From Lachnospiraceae bacterium (lineage in GTDB: Bacteria > Bacillota > Clostridia > Lachnospirales > Lachnospiraceae): a stretch of DNA of 64,000 bases. The notes below the pieces were generated by a model. The model was not told where the DNA came from, did no database searches, and saw only the letters and a program-made list of their open reading frames with translations. A program made the position numbers and the translations under genes. This document shows, in pieces, positions 1 to 8,306 of this stretch. Numbering within the stretch: the stretch's first letter is position 1; each line of letters starts with the position of its first letter. The stretch covers positions 1-64,000 of the forward strand of contig JAUNGI010000003.1 of assembly GCA_030524525.1 (NCBI GenBank), written 5' to 3'.

Positions 1-1
1 G

Positions 2-367
2 CTTGTGCCTGACCTTTTGGTAGTTCCCCCGTCACTGGAAGAGACAGGAAGGCTCATCTTGGAGGCAGACCAGATTGACGGAACCACAAACGTGCTGAAG
101 GGGACAGCAAAGCTCCATGTTGAGCCTGCCCTTGCGGAGCATCCGGAGTATTGGTTCCTTCTGTGTACCAACCGCTTCCTGAAGCCTTTCATCTATCAGC
201 TCCGGAAGAAAATCAAGTTCGTGTCACTGACCAAGGACACGGATGAGAACGTGTTCATGTTGGATGAGTACCTGTACGGGGCTGACGGAAGAAGCAATGC
301 AGGATATGGATTTTGGCAGATGGCGTATGGCTCCACAGGAGAAGCGGCAGCGCAGGCACAGGGATAA
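2..367 (+). CDS. Mu-like major head subunit (gpT family), C-terminal part
   Basis: The reading frame is open at the window edge, so only about the last 121 residues are seen. The sequence resembles the C-terminus of Mu gpT-type major capsid proteins: LVVPPSLEETGRLILEAD, a GTTNVLKGTAKL segment, a FLKPFIYQLRKK segment and the final GYGFWQMAYGS block. In this family the protein builds the icosahedral head. It is followed after 16 bp by the gp36-like gene, as expected for Mu-type morphogenesis operons. Family assignment is from recalled motifs; the 5' part is missing. Confidence 0.8.
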   Translation, partial: LVPDLLVVPPSLEETGRLILEADQIDGTTNVLKGTAKLHVEPALAEHPEYWFLLCTNRFLKPFIYQLRKKIKFVSLTKDTDENVFMLDEYLYGADGRSNAGYGFWQMAYGSTGEAAAQAQG

Positions 368-383
368 GGAGTAGGTGATAGGG

Positions 384-836
384 ATGTACTGTACCGTGGA
401 AGAGGTTCTTGAAATGATAAAGGATGACATGAAAAGTACCATCATAGGGGATGAGTACATAGAGGATGAGCAGGAACGGGAGGCGAAGATTGCAACGCTC
501 TGTGAGGCTGCTATATCTGATGCTTGCGCCGAGATTGACGGGTACCTTGCCAAGCGGTACAGCGTGCCCTTCAGAAAGACACCACAGGTCATCAATAAGT
601 TTGCAAAGGACATATCTGTGTACAACCTTGTATCAAGGACAGGCATAGATGAGAGTGAAAGAGAGAAGACCTTCCTGAACCGATACAACGCCGCCATCAA
701 CTTCCTGCTTGCAGTAGCAAAAGGCACGATTGATATAGGTGTTGAGGAGGCAGAGGGCAGCAACGAGGCAGCCAATGGCTTCAAGATGAAGTCTTCAGGT
801 CGGGTATTCTCAAGGGAAAGCATGAGAGGATGGTGA
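384..836 (+). CDS. DUF1320 / Mu gp36-like head-tail connector protein
   Basis: A protein of 150 residues starting MYCTVEEVLEMI, the typical opening of the DUF1320 (Mu gp36-like) family. The family lies between capsid and tail genes in Mu-type phages and is thought to take part in the head-tail interface. The middle holds the segment IDGYLAKRYSVPF, also characteristic. The ATG at 384 was preferred to an in-frame GTG at 375 because the AAGGAG at 366-371 is too close to the GTG, although its spacing to the ATG (12 nt) is rather long. The next gene starts 4 bp after the stop. Confidence 0.75.
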   Translation: MYCTVEEVLEMIKDDMKSTIIGDEYIEDEQEREAKIATLCEAAISDACAEIDGYLAKRYSVPFRKTPQVINKFAKDISVYNLVSRTGIDESEREKTFLNRYNAAINFLLAVAKGTIDIGVEEAEGSNEAANGFKMKSSGRVFSRESMRGW

Positions 837-840
837 TGGG

Positions 841-1329
841 ATGTCATCAATCAGGGCAGAGATGTCCGGGGATACGGATGAGCTGCTCCAACGCCTGAAC
901 CGATTGGGGAACCTTGAGACCCGTGGGGTTCTGAACTCCATAGCGGAAGGGTTGAGGACTTCCACAGTGGAACGCTTCACGGAGGAGAAGACTCCGGAGG
1001 GCGCAAGTTGGAAGCCATCCATCCGGGCGCAGGAGGAAGGCGGCAAGACGCTCACCAAGACCACGCAGCTCAAGAACAGCATCCGGTCAGAAGTGAGTGA
1101 AAGTGGACTTGCAGTAGGTACCAATGACATCAGGGCAGCAACACACCAATTTGGTGATGAGCGGACAATAAGAGCGAAAAATAAGAAGTACCTCACATTC
1201 AAGGTTGGTGGACAGTGGAAGAAGGTAGCCTCTGTCAGAGTAAGCATCCCACCGAGACCGTTCTTGGGTGTCAGCGAGGAAGACGAGCGTGACATCAAGG
1301 ACACCTTGGAGGAGATTTTTGAGGAGTAG
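841..1329 (+). CDS. Phage virion morphogenesis / tail completion protein (Mu gpG, Phage_tail_S type)
   Basis: 162 residues with the pattern of the phage virion morphogenesis family: an N-terminal helix (DELLQRLNRLGNLETRGVLN), a TVERFTEEKTPEGASWKPS block, an SIRSEVSESGLAVGTN block, the segment AATHQFGDERTIRAKNKKYL and a C-terminal PPRPFLGVSEED motif that is very typical of the family. It probably acts in completing the tail or its head-proximal end. Position directly after the gp36-like gene supports this. In Mu itself gpG lies further upstream, so the local order differs slightly. Confidence 0.75.
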   Translation: MSSIRAEMSGDTDELLQRLNRLGNLETRGVLNSIAEGLRTSTVERFTEEKTPEGASWKPSIRAQEEGGKTLTKTTQLKNSIRSEVSESGLAVGTNDIRAATHQFGDERTIRAKNKKYLTFKVGGQWKKVASVRVSIPPRPFLGVSEEDERDIKDTLEEIFEE

Positions 1330-1332
1330 GAC

Positions 1333-1806
1333 ATGGTAAAGGAAAGGAACTACATCATTGAAACGCTGAAGAGCTCCGGCATCAAAAGTCAGGTCTACAC
1401 CAATATGAAAAAGCTGAAGCAGGGAAACGAAGTCCACGTTGGTGCGGTATTGCGAAACGGTGAGACATTCACACGCTCAGGCTCAAAAAAAACATACAGA
1501 GACCAAGAGGGGCAGCGGAAGCGTAGAGTGAAGCTGTGGGACAGGAGCACATCACTCCATGTAGTGATAGCGGACACATCAGAGGAGAAGGTGGAGGAAA
1601 TCCTTGAGAGCTTTCTCCGGAACCTGAAGAAGGGGATTGATGTGGATGGAAACTGGGTGAATATCGTGGTAGGTGAAGCGGACTGGGTAGAAGAGGGTGA
1701 CAGTATCCTGAAGGCGAAAGTAGCGGTACAGTTCGACATCACTTTTGAAGGCGGTATCTATGAAGATAGAGACATGAAGCCAATGGACATTGGCTCTGTC
1801 GGGTAA
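1333..1806 (+). CDS. Putative phage tail terminator (Mu gp37-like position)
   Basis: 157 residues, no signal peptide or membrane segment, alternating strands and helices, ending in a run of beta-type segments (VNIVVGEADWVEEGDSILKAKVAVQFDITFEGGIYEDRD). The gene starts 3 bp after gpG and precedes the small ORF and the sheath gene, which is the Mu gp37 position. Proteins here usually cap the tail tube. I recognise no unambiguous family motif, so the function is inferred mainly from position and size. Confidence 0.5.
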   Translation: MVKERNYIIETLKSSGIKSQVYTNMKKLKQGNEVHVGAVLRNGETFTRSGSKKTYRDQEGQRKRRVKLWDRSTSLHVVIADTSEEKVEEILESFLRNLKKGIDVDGNWVNIVVGEADWVEEGDSILKAKVAVQFDITFEGGIYEDRDMKPMDIGSVG

Positions 1807-1818
1807 GGAGGAATAATC

Positions 1819-2031
1819 ATGGCAGAAACAAGACAGGCTGCAACCTTAACGAGCATTGAGGAGCTCAAGCAGAAGCTTGGCGTATCTGATGCGGTGTTTG
1901 AAGGGACGAAGGCAGCCAACGGATGGAAGAGCGGAAGACAGGTAGAGGAGCAGGAGTTCAGGGAAGCCTGTGAAGCCTTCCGGAAAGCCCCGGTTGACGG
2001 GAGCACGAAGGACAAGGAGGCGAAGGGATAA
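1819..2031 (+). CDS. Small phage protein upstream of the sheath gene (function unknown)
   Basis: 70 residues, acidic and helical, preceded by a good AAGGAGG (about 1805-1811) and ATG. Its TAA stop overlaps the ATG of the sheath gene by one base (TAATG), so translation is probably coupled. It occupies the position of Mu gp38, but I do not recognise the Mu gp38 family signature. The segment TSIEELKQKLGVSDAVFEGTK suggests a small helical domain. It could be a tail assembly or sheath-capping factor; this is a guess from position only. Confidence 0.5.
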   Translation: MAETRQAATLTSIEELKQKLGVSDAVFEGTKAANGWKSGRQVEEQEFREACEAFRKAPVDGSTKDKEAKG

Positions 2032-3449
2032 TGTACGGAGATGTAAATGTAAAGGTAGAAGACGGGAACCTTGGGCGGAGCAGCGCAACGGGAACCGGGA
2101 CACAGATTAAAATAGGCATTTCCAACGTGGAAAGCAAGGCACCCATCCTGATTAGCGGCACTATGAACGCCAAGAAAATCAAGGAAAAGGTTGGCAACAC
2201 GCCTCTTGCGGATGCCTGCATTGATGCAGTTGAGTGGGGCGCATCCTCTATCTACTGCATCCCGGTAAAGGCAGGGACAGCCGGGACGATTGGGGAAATC
2301 ACCGAGAACAAGACGGGATATGGTACCTTTGCTGTGAAGGGAGCCCCCAACAATGCCTATGACATTGTGGTTGAGGTCATGGATGCCGGGGAGTGCAATG
2401 AAGGAAGCTTCCGGTATTCCTTGGATGGAGGGAACACCTTCACGGAGGAGATGACCATACCTGTCACCGGAGAGGCGGAGCTGGAAACTACCGGGCTTAG
2501 TGTGAAGTTCACGGATGCAGAGGGCGGTGACAGCTTCAAGGAGGGAGACAGCTTCTCCTTCTCCACAACTTCCCCGGCTATGAGCAACGAGTCAGTCATC
2601 AGTGCGGTGGAGAGCCTCATCAACAGCCCCCTTGTGTTTGAGTTCGTTCATATCGTTGGGGTATCCTCTAAGGCTTTGTGGGCTTCCCTGTGTACGCTTG
2701 CCAATGACTTCCTGACGAAGTACAAGAGACCGCTGTACTTTGTGTGTGAGGCAAGAGGAAAGAAGGCGGATGAGACCCTTGAGGAGTATGTGAACGCCAT
2801 GCTTGAGGAACGGAAGGGCATCAACAACATGTACATTCAGGTGGTGTGCAGCAACTCCCGGTATCAGAGGATGGATGGCAGGGTTCAGGTCATCAACAAC
2901 GCAGGCATTGTGACCGGGCTTTATGGCGCAGCCAAGGAGTCACAGAGCATTGGGGAGGTGAAGAGCTTCCCTATCTCTGAAGCCAAGATGCAGGAGCTCC
3001 TTCCGGAAGGGATTGAGGACTACATTGAGACTTTGGATAAGGCAAAGTTCGTGACCATCAGGCAGTACGTTGGCAAGGAGGACTACTATGTGACCTCCGC
3101 AAATATGATGTCACCGGAGGGAAGCGATTATGCCTATGCGGAGGATGTCAGGGTGTCGAACAGGCTTGTCAGGGCGGTCAGGGCAGAGGCACTCAATGAG
3201 CTTCAGGTGGAGATTGACCCCGGAGACATTGAGACGAGCATCACCAATATTCAGGAGCAGCTCAACACGCCTGTGGAAGATGCCATCCGGGACAAAATCA
3301 TCAGCTCCGGAAGCGTAGTCATTGACACGGAGCAGCTCAACATCCTTGTGGATGAGAGCCTTGACATCCGTGTGACTTATGTACCTATGGGGCATGTAAG
3401 GGAAATGAACATCACCTTTGCAGTAGAAAACCCATACACAGCATCTTAG
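2031..3449 (+). CDS. Contractile tail sheath protein (DUF2586-like)
   Basis: 472 residues. This is the largest protein between the head-tail connectors and the tube gene, in the place of Mu gpL (sheath). The N-terminal half contains IKIGISNVESKAPILISG and the segment WGASSIYCIPVKAGTAGTIG, which I recognise from DUF2586 sheath-like proteins. The middle is a beta-rich insertion (about residues 100-185), probably a surface domain, and the C-terminal end (SLDIRVTYVPMGHVREMNI) resembles the strand-exchange tail of sheath proteins. It would form the contracting outer tube that drives DNA injection. The tail tube gene follows 17 bp downstream. Confidence 0.75.
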   Translation: MYGDVNVKVEDGNLGRSSATGTGTQIKIGISNVESKAPILISGTMNAKKIKEKVGNTPLADACIDAVEWGASSIYCIPVKAGTAGTIGEITENKTGYGTFAVKGAPNNAYDIVVEVMDAGECNEGSFRYSLDGGNTFTEEMTIPVTGEAELETTGLSVKFTDAEGGDSFKEGDSFSFSTTSPAMSNESVISAVESLINSPLVFEFVHIVGVSSKALWASLCTLANDFLTKYKRPLYFVCEARGKKADETLEEYVNAMLEERKGINNMYIQVVCSNSRYQRMDGRVQVINNAGIVTGLYGAAKESQSIGEVKSFPISEAKMQELLPEGIEDYIETLDKAKFVTIRQYVGKEDYYVTSANMMSPEGSDYAYAEDVRVSNRLVRAVRAEALNELQVEIDPGDIETSITNIQEQLNTPVEDAIRDKIISSGSVVIDTEQLNILVDESLDIRVTYVPMGHVREMNITFAVENPYTAS

Positions 3450-3466
3450 GAAGGAGGTAGAGATAC

Positions 3467-3913
3467 ATGGCAACGAAGCAGTTAATCAATGGGAAGGTCT
3501 ATGACTGGTCAAGCGTGACAATCACCGCTTCCGGCATGGAGAACATGGAGCCAATGGAAATCTCCTATGATGATGAGCAGGAGAGTGAGCCTATCTATGG
3601 CAAGGGCGGAAAGATTAGAGGGTATGGTACCGGAAATCAGAAGAACTCCGTCAAGCTGTCCCTGCTCCGTGAGGACTTCAATGAGATGTGCAGGGTCATC
3701 CAGTCAAAGGGATACAAGAACTTCTACAAGTATGTCATCCCGAAGATTGTAGTGAGCTATGCAGACGAAGGAGCTGCAACCTGTACGGATGTCCTCACCA
3801 ACATTGTGCTGTCAAAGCGGAGCTTCAAGGCGGCACAGGGAGACAAGTCCATGAAGGTAGACCTTGACGGTGTCGCAATGGGCGGCATCAAAATCAACGG
3901 TCTTGAAGCGTAA
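3467..3913 (+). CDS. Tail tube protein
   Basis: 148 residues starting MATKQLINGKVYDWSSVTI, preceded by AAGGAGG. It lies directly after the sheath gene and before the tail assembly chaperone, the invariant position of the inner tube protein in contractile phages. The beta-rich pattern (WSSVTITASG, EISYDDEQ, KNSVKLSLL, KIVVSYADEG, MKVDLDGVAM) and size suit the tube fold. It should polymerise inside the sheath on the tape measure protein. Assignment is from order, size and secondary-structure pattern. Confidence 0.75.
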   Translation: MATKQLINGKVYDWSSVTITASGMENMEPMEISYDDEQESEPIYGKGGKIRGYGTGNQKNSVKLSLLREDFNEMCRVIQSKGYKNFYKYVIPKIVVSYADEGAATCTDVLTNIVLSKRSFKAAQGDKSMKVDLDGVAMGGIKINGLEA

Positions 3914-3952
3914 CTGATAACAGAATAAATGACAAAAACGGAGGTATGAACC

Positions 3953-4348
3953 ATGAACGAAGCAAGAGAAGAGCAGCTCCTCAATGCAGGGAGAGCAGTT
4001 GAAGCAGAGAAGAAAACGGATGTTGAGAGCCTGAAGAAAAAGTATGCCGGGGCGGATGAGAAGGTCTACACGGTAGTCACAACGGTACAGGTGGATGATG
4101 AGACGGAGGAAGAGTTCACATTCCTCTTCCGGAAGCCGAAGCCTGCATCCTATGACAGGTATGTGAAGACCATGTCCAACTCCGTGACCAAGGCATCCAA
4201 GAGCTTTGCGTTTGACAACATCATTGACGAACAGAGGGAGATGCTGAAGGAGACCGTGGATGAATATCCGGCTATCACTATCAGCCTTGCGGACAAGCTC
4301 CTCCGGATGCTTGGGTTGGCAGACACAACATCAGTAAAAAAGCTGTAG
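3953..4348 (+). CDS. Tail assembly chaperone, short (zero-frame) product
   Basis: 131 residues with a coiled-coil N-terminus and the segment EEEFTFLFRKPKPASYDRY, typical of small tail assembly chaperones. The position between tube and tape measure genes is that of lambda G and Mu gp41. The zero frame stops at TAG (4346-4348), six bases after a canonical slippery heptamer, and the -1 frame is open for 75 codons. The short product is thus the G-like member of a G/GT pair. A GGAGG lies about 10 bases upstream of the ATG. Confidence 0.8.
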   Translation: MNEAREEQLLNAGRAVEAEKKTDVESLKKKYAGADEKVYTVVTTVQVDDETEEEFTFLFRKPKPASYDRYVKTMSNSVTKASKSFAFDNIIDEQREMLKETVDEYPAITISLADKLLRMLGLADTTSVKKL

Positions 4349-4569
4349 AGGATGCCAAGGAGCAGTTCAAAAGCAGCTTTATAAGCTATGGGAAGATGGT
4401 CATATACACCTATCTTCCCAAGGAACTGCTTCCGGAAAGCTTTGAAGACCTGACCTTTGAAGAGTTCTTTGACCTGTACGGTCAGGCGGACTGTGCAAGG
4501 GAAATGAGAATTGAAGATATAGAGACAGGCGTGGCAAAAGGGATAGCAGACAATTTTAGTGACGAATAA
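3953..4569 (+). CDS. Tail assembly chaperone, -1 frameshift (GT-like) extended product
   Basis: If ribosomes slip one base back at 4336-4342, translation continues from codon GCT at 4342-4344 to TAA at 4567-4569. This adds 75 residues beginning AVEDAKEQFKSSFISYGKMV and ending GIADNFSDE, for a product of about 205 residues. The extension has no start codon or ribosome site of its own and is acidic and helical, as T-domains are. The G/GT arrangement is conserved in long-tailed phages, where a minority of ribosomes make the long form that binds the tape measure protein. The join is two segments, 3953-4342 and 4342-4569. Confidence 0.8.
4336..4342 (+). promoter_or_regulatory. Programmed -1 frameshift site (A AAA AAG)
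   Basis: In the zero frame the codons read GTA AAA AAG CTG TAG. The last A of GTA plus AAA AAG forms the heptamer A AAA AAG, one of the most efficient bacterial -1 slippery sites. A stop follows two codons later, and the -1 frame is open for 75 codons up to 4569. Confidence 0.85.
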
Positions 4570-4574
4570 AAAGC

Positions 4575-4595
4575 CCCACAGCCGGAAACTGTGGG
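4575..4595 (+). other. Stem-loop between chaperone and tape measure genes
   Basis: CCCACAG (4575-4581) pairs perfectly with CTGTGGG (4589-4595) around a 7-nt loop. No T-run follows, so it is not a clear terminator. It may set the ratio of tail transcripts or protect an RNA end. The stretch 4570-4675 has no other coding signal. Confidence 0.5.
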
Positions 4596-4675
4596 ACTTC
4601 AATACACCTCTGATATGGTCTTTGTAAGGAATAGTATATCACATTTTAAGGAAAAAGCAACAGGGAGGTGGTTGC

Positions 4676-7600
4676 ATGGGTATGGAGTCAGTATACAAAT
4701 TGTCTGTCATCCTGAACTTGGTGGACAACCTTTCCAATCAGATGAACGGTGTGCAGAGCAGCGTGTCAGGAAGCGTGAACAAGCTCAATTCTGCCTTTGG
4801 GACAATGCAGAAGGCAGGGGCAGCCATGGCAGGGATAGGCGGAACCATCACCGGGCTCTGTATGAAGACAGTCACAGCCACCTTTGACACACAGAACGCT
4901 TTGGGAGAGCTATCCTCTTTGGGAGTGAAAGACCTGAAGGCGGTGGAGGATGCGGCAAAGAGCTTCTCCGACACATGGGCAGGCACAAGCAAGGCGGACT
5001 TCATAACGGCATCCTATGACATTAAATCAGGTATAGCATCCCTGACGGATGAAGGCGTGGCGCAGTTCACGCAACTGGCAGCCCTGACGGGCAAAGCCAC
5101 AAAATCAACAACGGAAGAGATGGGCTCACTGTTCGCTACAGGGTACGGTATCTATAAAGGGTTCTATGATGATATGTCTGACCTTGAGTTTGGTGAGATG
5201 TTCTCCGCCGGGATTGCAACAGCAGTTAAGAACTATAAGACATCCGGCTCCGAGATGGCAAGCTCCATATCGGCACTTGGAGCCACAGCGACAAATGCCA
5301 ATGTCCCACTTGAGGAGCAGCTTGCTATTTTGGGACAGCTTCAGACCACAATGTCCGGTTCTGAAGCGGCAACAAAGTATAAGTCCTTCCTCAATCAGGC
5401 TTCCAGTGCCGGAGAGAAGTTGGGACTGACCTTCCTTGATACCAACAATCAGCTCCTATCCATGCCGGAAATCCTGACGGAGCTGAAGGGAAAGTATGGG
5501 GAGACGATTGATGCAGTAGAGAAGAGGGAACTGAAGGAAGCCTTTGGAACGGATGAGGCGGTAGCCCTCATTGACCTGTTATACAACAATGTGGAGACCC
5601 TTGACAGCGGAATACAGGACTTGCAGGGGAGCATGAAAAACGGAATATCCGTGACGGAGGAGATGGCGGAAGCCATCAACAACACACCGGAGCAGAAATT
5701 CCAAGTGCTGAAGCAGCAGATACACAACAATGTGGAGGAGCTTGGAAGCGGACTCCTCCCGGCAGTCAATAACACCATGGACAAGGTGAGCGGACTGATA
5801 AAGAAGGGCTCCGAGTGGATAAGCAACAATCAGGAGACCGTGCAGAGCATCATGAACATAGCCCTGAAGCTTGGCGTGTTCCTTGTGATTGCCGGAAGCG
5901 TGATGGGCGTGGTAGGAAGCCTTGGGAAGCTTTTCCTGTCAGCCAAGAACGCCATAAGCCTTGTAAAGACCGCAACATTGGGAATGAATACAGCCTTCCT
6001 TGCTTCACCTATAACGTGGGTGATAGTCGGGATAGTGGCTCTTGTAGCCGCCTTTGTAGTCCTATGGAATAAGTCGGAAGCCTTCCGGAACTTTTGGAAG
6101 GGACTGTTTGAACAGGTACGGTCAGTGGTCACTCAAGCATGGTCAACAATACAGCCTGCTTTGCAGAATTTGGGAAAGAAGCTCATGGAGCTATGGCAGG
6201 CGGTGCAGCCCATCATACAGATAGTTGAAAAAGTAGGGGCAGTTGTCCTTGTGGTGCTTGGTTCCATCTTTGCCGGAGCCATTCAGGGAGCTATATCCGC
6301 CCTGACACCTCTGATAGATGCCTTTTCAAGCTTTGTATCGTTTGTCACCAATGTGGTGAATATGGTGGTTGCCCTGTTTAAGGGTGATTTTTCAGGGGCG
6401 ATTGATTTTGCATCCGCAGCGGTAGGGGACTTCAAAAACTTCATAGAAAACGGGTTCAATGCAATCCTCTCATTTATCGGGGGCTTTGCATCCGGATTTT
6501 TGGATGCGGTAGGCGGAGCTCTTTCTGCTATAGGAATTGATGCGAGCGAGACTATCAGTAATATCAAAAATACCGTGAAAAACGGGCTTGAGGCGGTAAA
6601 GGGCTTCTTTGGGAATATCTTGGGAGCAGCCGCCGACACGGTGAAGGAAAAGCTTGGGAACATGAAGGCAGCCTATGAGGAGCATGGCGGCGGCATCAAA
6701 GGTGTGGCAGCGGCGGCAATGGAAGGCGTGAAAGGCTTTTATACATCCGGCTTCACATTCATTGACAACCTGACGGGCGGAAAGCTCTCAAGCATCAAGA
6801 ACCAATTTACAGAGAAGATGTCCGGAGTGGCAAATGCAGTATCAACAGGGATGTCAGCGGCTAAGAATTATGCAAGCACACAGCTCTCCAACATGCAGGC
6901 GGCATATCAGGCAAGCGGCGGAGGCATTAAGGGTATCGTATCCGCAACCATGACGGGGGTACAGGGCACCTTCAGTACAGCCTACTCCGCAATCAATACT
7001 TTAACGGGAGGAAAGCTTGAGAGCATCCGTTCTACTATCACCACCAAAATACAGGCGGCGAAGGATACGGTCTCTTCAGTCCTTGACAGTATCAAGTCAG
7101 CTTTCTCATCAAAGCTTGAAGCGGCAAGGTCGGTAGTATCCAGTGCGATTGAGAGAATAAAAGGTGTTTTTAACTTTTCGTGGAAACTTCCGGACTTGAA
7201 ACTGCCACATATTAGTGTGAGCGGAGGAGAGGCACCTTATGGTATCGCAGGAAAAGGCTCATTGCCTAAATTCTCCATCCAGTGGTACAGAGATGGAGGT
7301 ATCCTGAACGGGGCAACCATTTTTGGAGCAATGGGAGGGAACCTCTTGGGAGGAGGAGAAGCCGGAGCGGAAGCGGTGCTGCCATTATCAGAGCTGTGGA
7401 AGCAGATGACGGAGATTGTCCGTGGCGTAGTCAAAGGAGAAAACGAGGAAGGCGGTGAAAGCGTACAGCAGACCGGGGCGAACATCACAAGTGCCCTGAC
7501 ATCAAAGGCTGCATCAGTACGGAAAGAAAAAGAGACGAAGACAACCACAAACAAAGAGACCTACACAACCGAGAAATGGGGCAGGGAAGGCGGTACAACC

Positions 7601-7726
7601 ATCCATCAGATTAGCTTCACGGTAGACATAAGCAAGATTAAGGACTTGCCGCTGCTCTACAAGTTGATAGATGAGCTGAAGGATGCACAGAACCGGACAG
7701 ACAGCCCTACTCCGGCAACAACATAG
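4676..7726 (+). CDS. Tail tape measure protein
   Basis: 1016 residues, by far the longest phage gene here, directly after the chaperone pair. It is alanine/glycine-rich and helical, with hydrophobic segments near residues 400-460 (for instance WVIVGIVALVAAFVVLW) and 520-545. Two copies of a repeat unit start near residues 665 and 741 (AAYEEHGGGIKGV and AAYQASGGGIKGI, each followed by a LTGGKL motif). The protein sets tail length and is ejected during infection. Start at 4676 is supported by GGGAGG nine bases upstream; a second ATG lies two codons on. The repeats are of the sort that change in number when tail length evolves. Confidence 0.9.
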   Translation: MGMESVYKLSVILNLVDNLSNQMNGVQSSVSGSVNKLNSAFGTMQKAGAAMAGIGGTITGLCMKTVTATFDTQNALGELSSLGVKDLKAVEDAAKSFSDTWAGTSKADFITASYDIKSGIASLTDEGVAQFTQLAALTGKATKSTTEEMGSLFATGYGIYKGFYDDMSDLEFGEMFSAGIATAVKNYKTSGSEMASSISALGATATNANVPLEEQLAILGQLQTTMSGSEAATKYKSFLNQASSAGEKLGLTFLDTNNQLLSMPEILTELKGKYGETIDAVEKRELKEAFGTDEAVALIDLLYNNVETLDSGIQDLQGSMKNGISVTEEMAEAINNTPEQKFQVLKQQIHNNVEELGSGLLPAVNNTMDKVSGLIKKGSEWISNNQETVQSIMNIALKLGVFLVIAGSVMGVVGSLGKLFLSAKNAISLVKTATLGMNTAFLASPITWVIVGIVALVAAFVVLWNKSEAFRNFWKGLFEQVRSVVTQAWSTIQPALQNLGKKLMELWQAVQPIIQIVEKVGAVVLVVLGSIFAGAIQGAISALTPLIDAFSSFVSFVTNVVNMVVALFKGDFSGAIDFASAAVGDFKNFIENGFNAILSFIGGFASGFLDAVGGALSAIGIDASETISNIKNTVKNGLEAVKGFFGNILGAAADTVKEKLGNMKAAYEEHGGGIKGVAAAAMEGVKGFYTSGFTFIDNLTGGKLSSIKNQFTEKMSGVANAVSTGMSAAKNYASTQLSNMQAAYQASGGGIKGIVSATMTGVQGTFSTAYSAINTLTGGKLESIRSTITTKIQAAKDTVSSVLDSIKSAFSSKLEAARSVVSSAIERIKGVFNFSWKLPDLKLPHISVSGGEAPYGIAGKGSLPKFSIQWYRDGGILNGATIFGAMGGNLLGGGEAGAEAVLPLSELWKQMTEIVRGVVKGENEEGGESVQQTGANITSALTSKAASVRKEKETKTTTNKETYTTEKWGREGGTTIHQISFTVDISKIKDLPLLYKLIDELKDAQNRTDSPTPATT

Positions 7727-7739
7727 GAGGTGAGGCAGT

Positions 7740-8291
7740 ATGCTGTATGTGCAGGAGAAGGTGGTGAAGCTTGGCGGCATATACCTGAAGGGACAGGTCA
7801 CAAGCGTGGAAGTGCAGGAGGCAGGAAGCGTGTATGTGGCACAGGATGAGAAGGGAAGATACAAGAAGTCACAGCCTGTAGGCTATGAAAATGGCAAAGT
7901 GATGATAGACATACTTCTTGAGAGCACAAAGGGAGCTACCACATTGGAGCAGCTCACGGAGATGCAGAGGCTCTTCAAGCCCTATGGTCAGACCAAGCCG
8001 AAGCTCCTATCCATAGTCAATGAGGACTGTGCCGCCCGTGGCATCACAAAAGTCTATTTCAAGAACCTCACCTCCAAGAAGGTCATATCAGAGAGCAAGC
8101 GTATAGCCTCCTTGGAACTGTGGGCTCCTGACATAGTCGGGATAAAGGTGAAAAAGAAGACCACAAAGAAAAAGACCACAAAAAAGACTACCAAGAAGAG
8201 CAAGAGCAAGAAGTCAAAAAGCAAGAGCCCGGCAAAGGACAGCCGGAGCACATCCAAGGGAAAGAAGGCAGCAAAGAAGGCTGTCAAGTAG
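7740..8291 (+). CDS. Baseplate/tail protein in Mu gpN (gp43) position with lysine-rich C-terminal tail
   Basis: 183 residues. Residues 1 to about 135 form a compact beta/alpha domain (GIYLKGQVTSVEVQEAGSV, VMIDILLESTKGATTLEQL). From about residue 137 to the end the protein is low-complexity and strongly basic, almost entirely Lys, Thr, Ser and Ala (KKTTKKK-type repeats). It lies between the tape measure and hub genes, where LysM-domain or DNA circularisation-type proteins usually lie. The basic tail could bind DNA, the tape measure protein or cell-wall polymers. Neither function is shown by a motif I recognise. Confidence 0.55.
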   Translation: MLYVQEKVVKLGGIYLKGQVTSVEVQEAGSVYVAQDEKGRYKKSQPVGYENGKVMIDILLESTKGATTLEQLTEMQRLFKPYGQTKPKLLSIVNEDCAARGITKVYFKNLTSKKVISESKRIASLELWAPDIVGIKVKKKTTKKKTTKKTTKKSKSKKSKSKSPAKDSRSTSKGKKAAKKAVK

Positions 8292-8306
8292 CAGGAGGTG
8301 AGAGGC

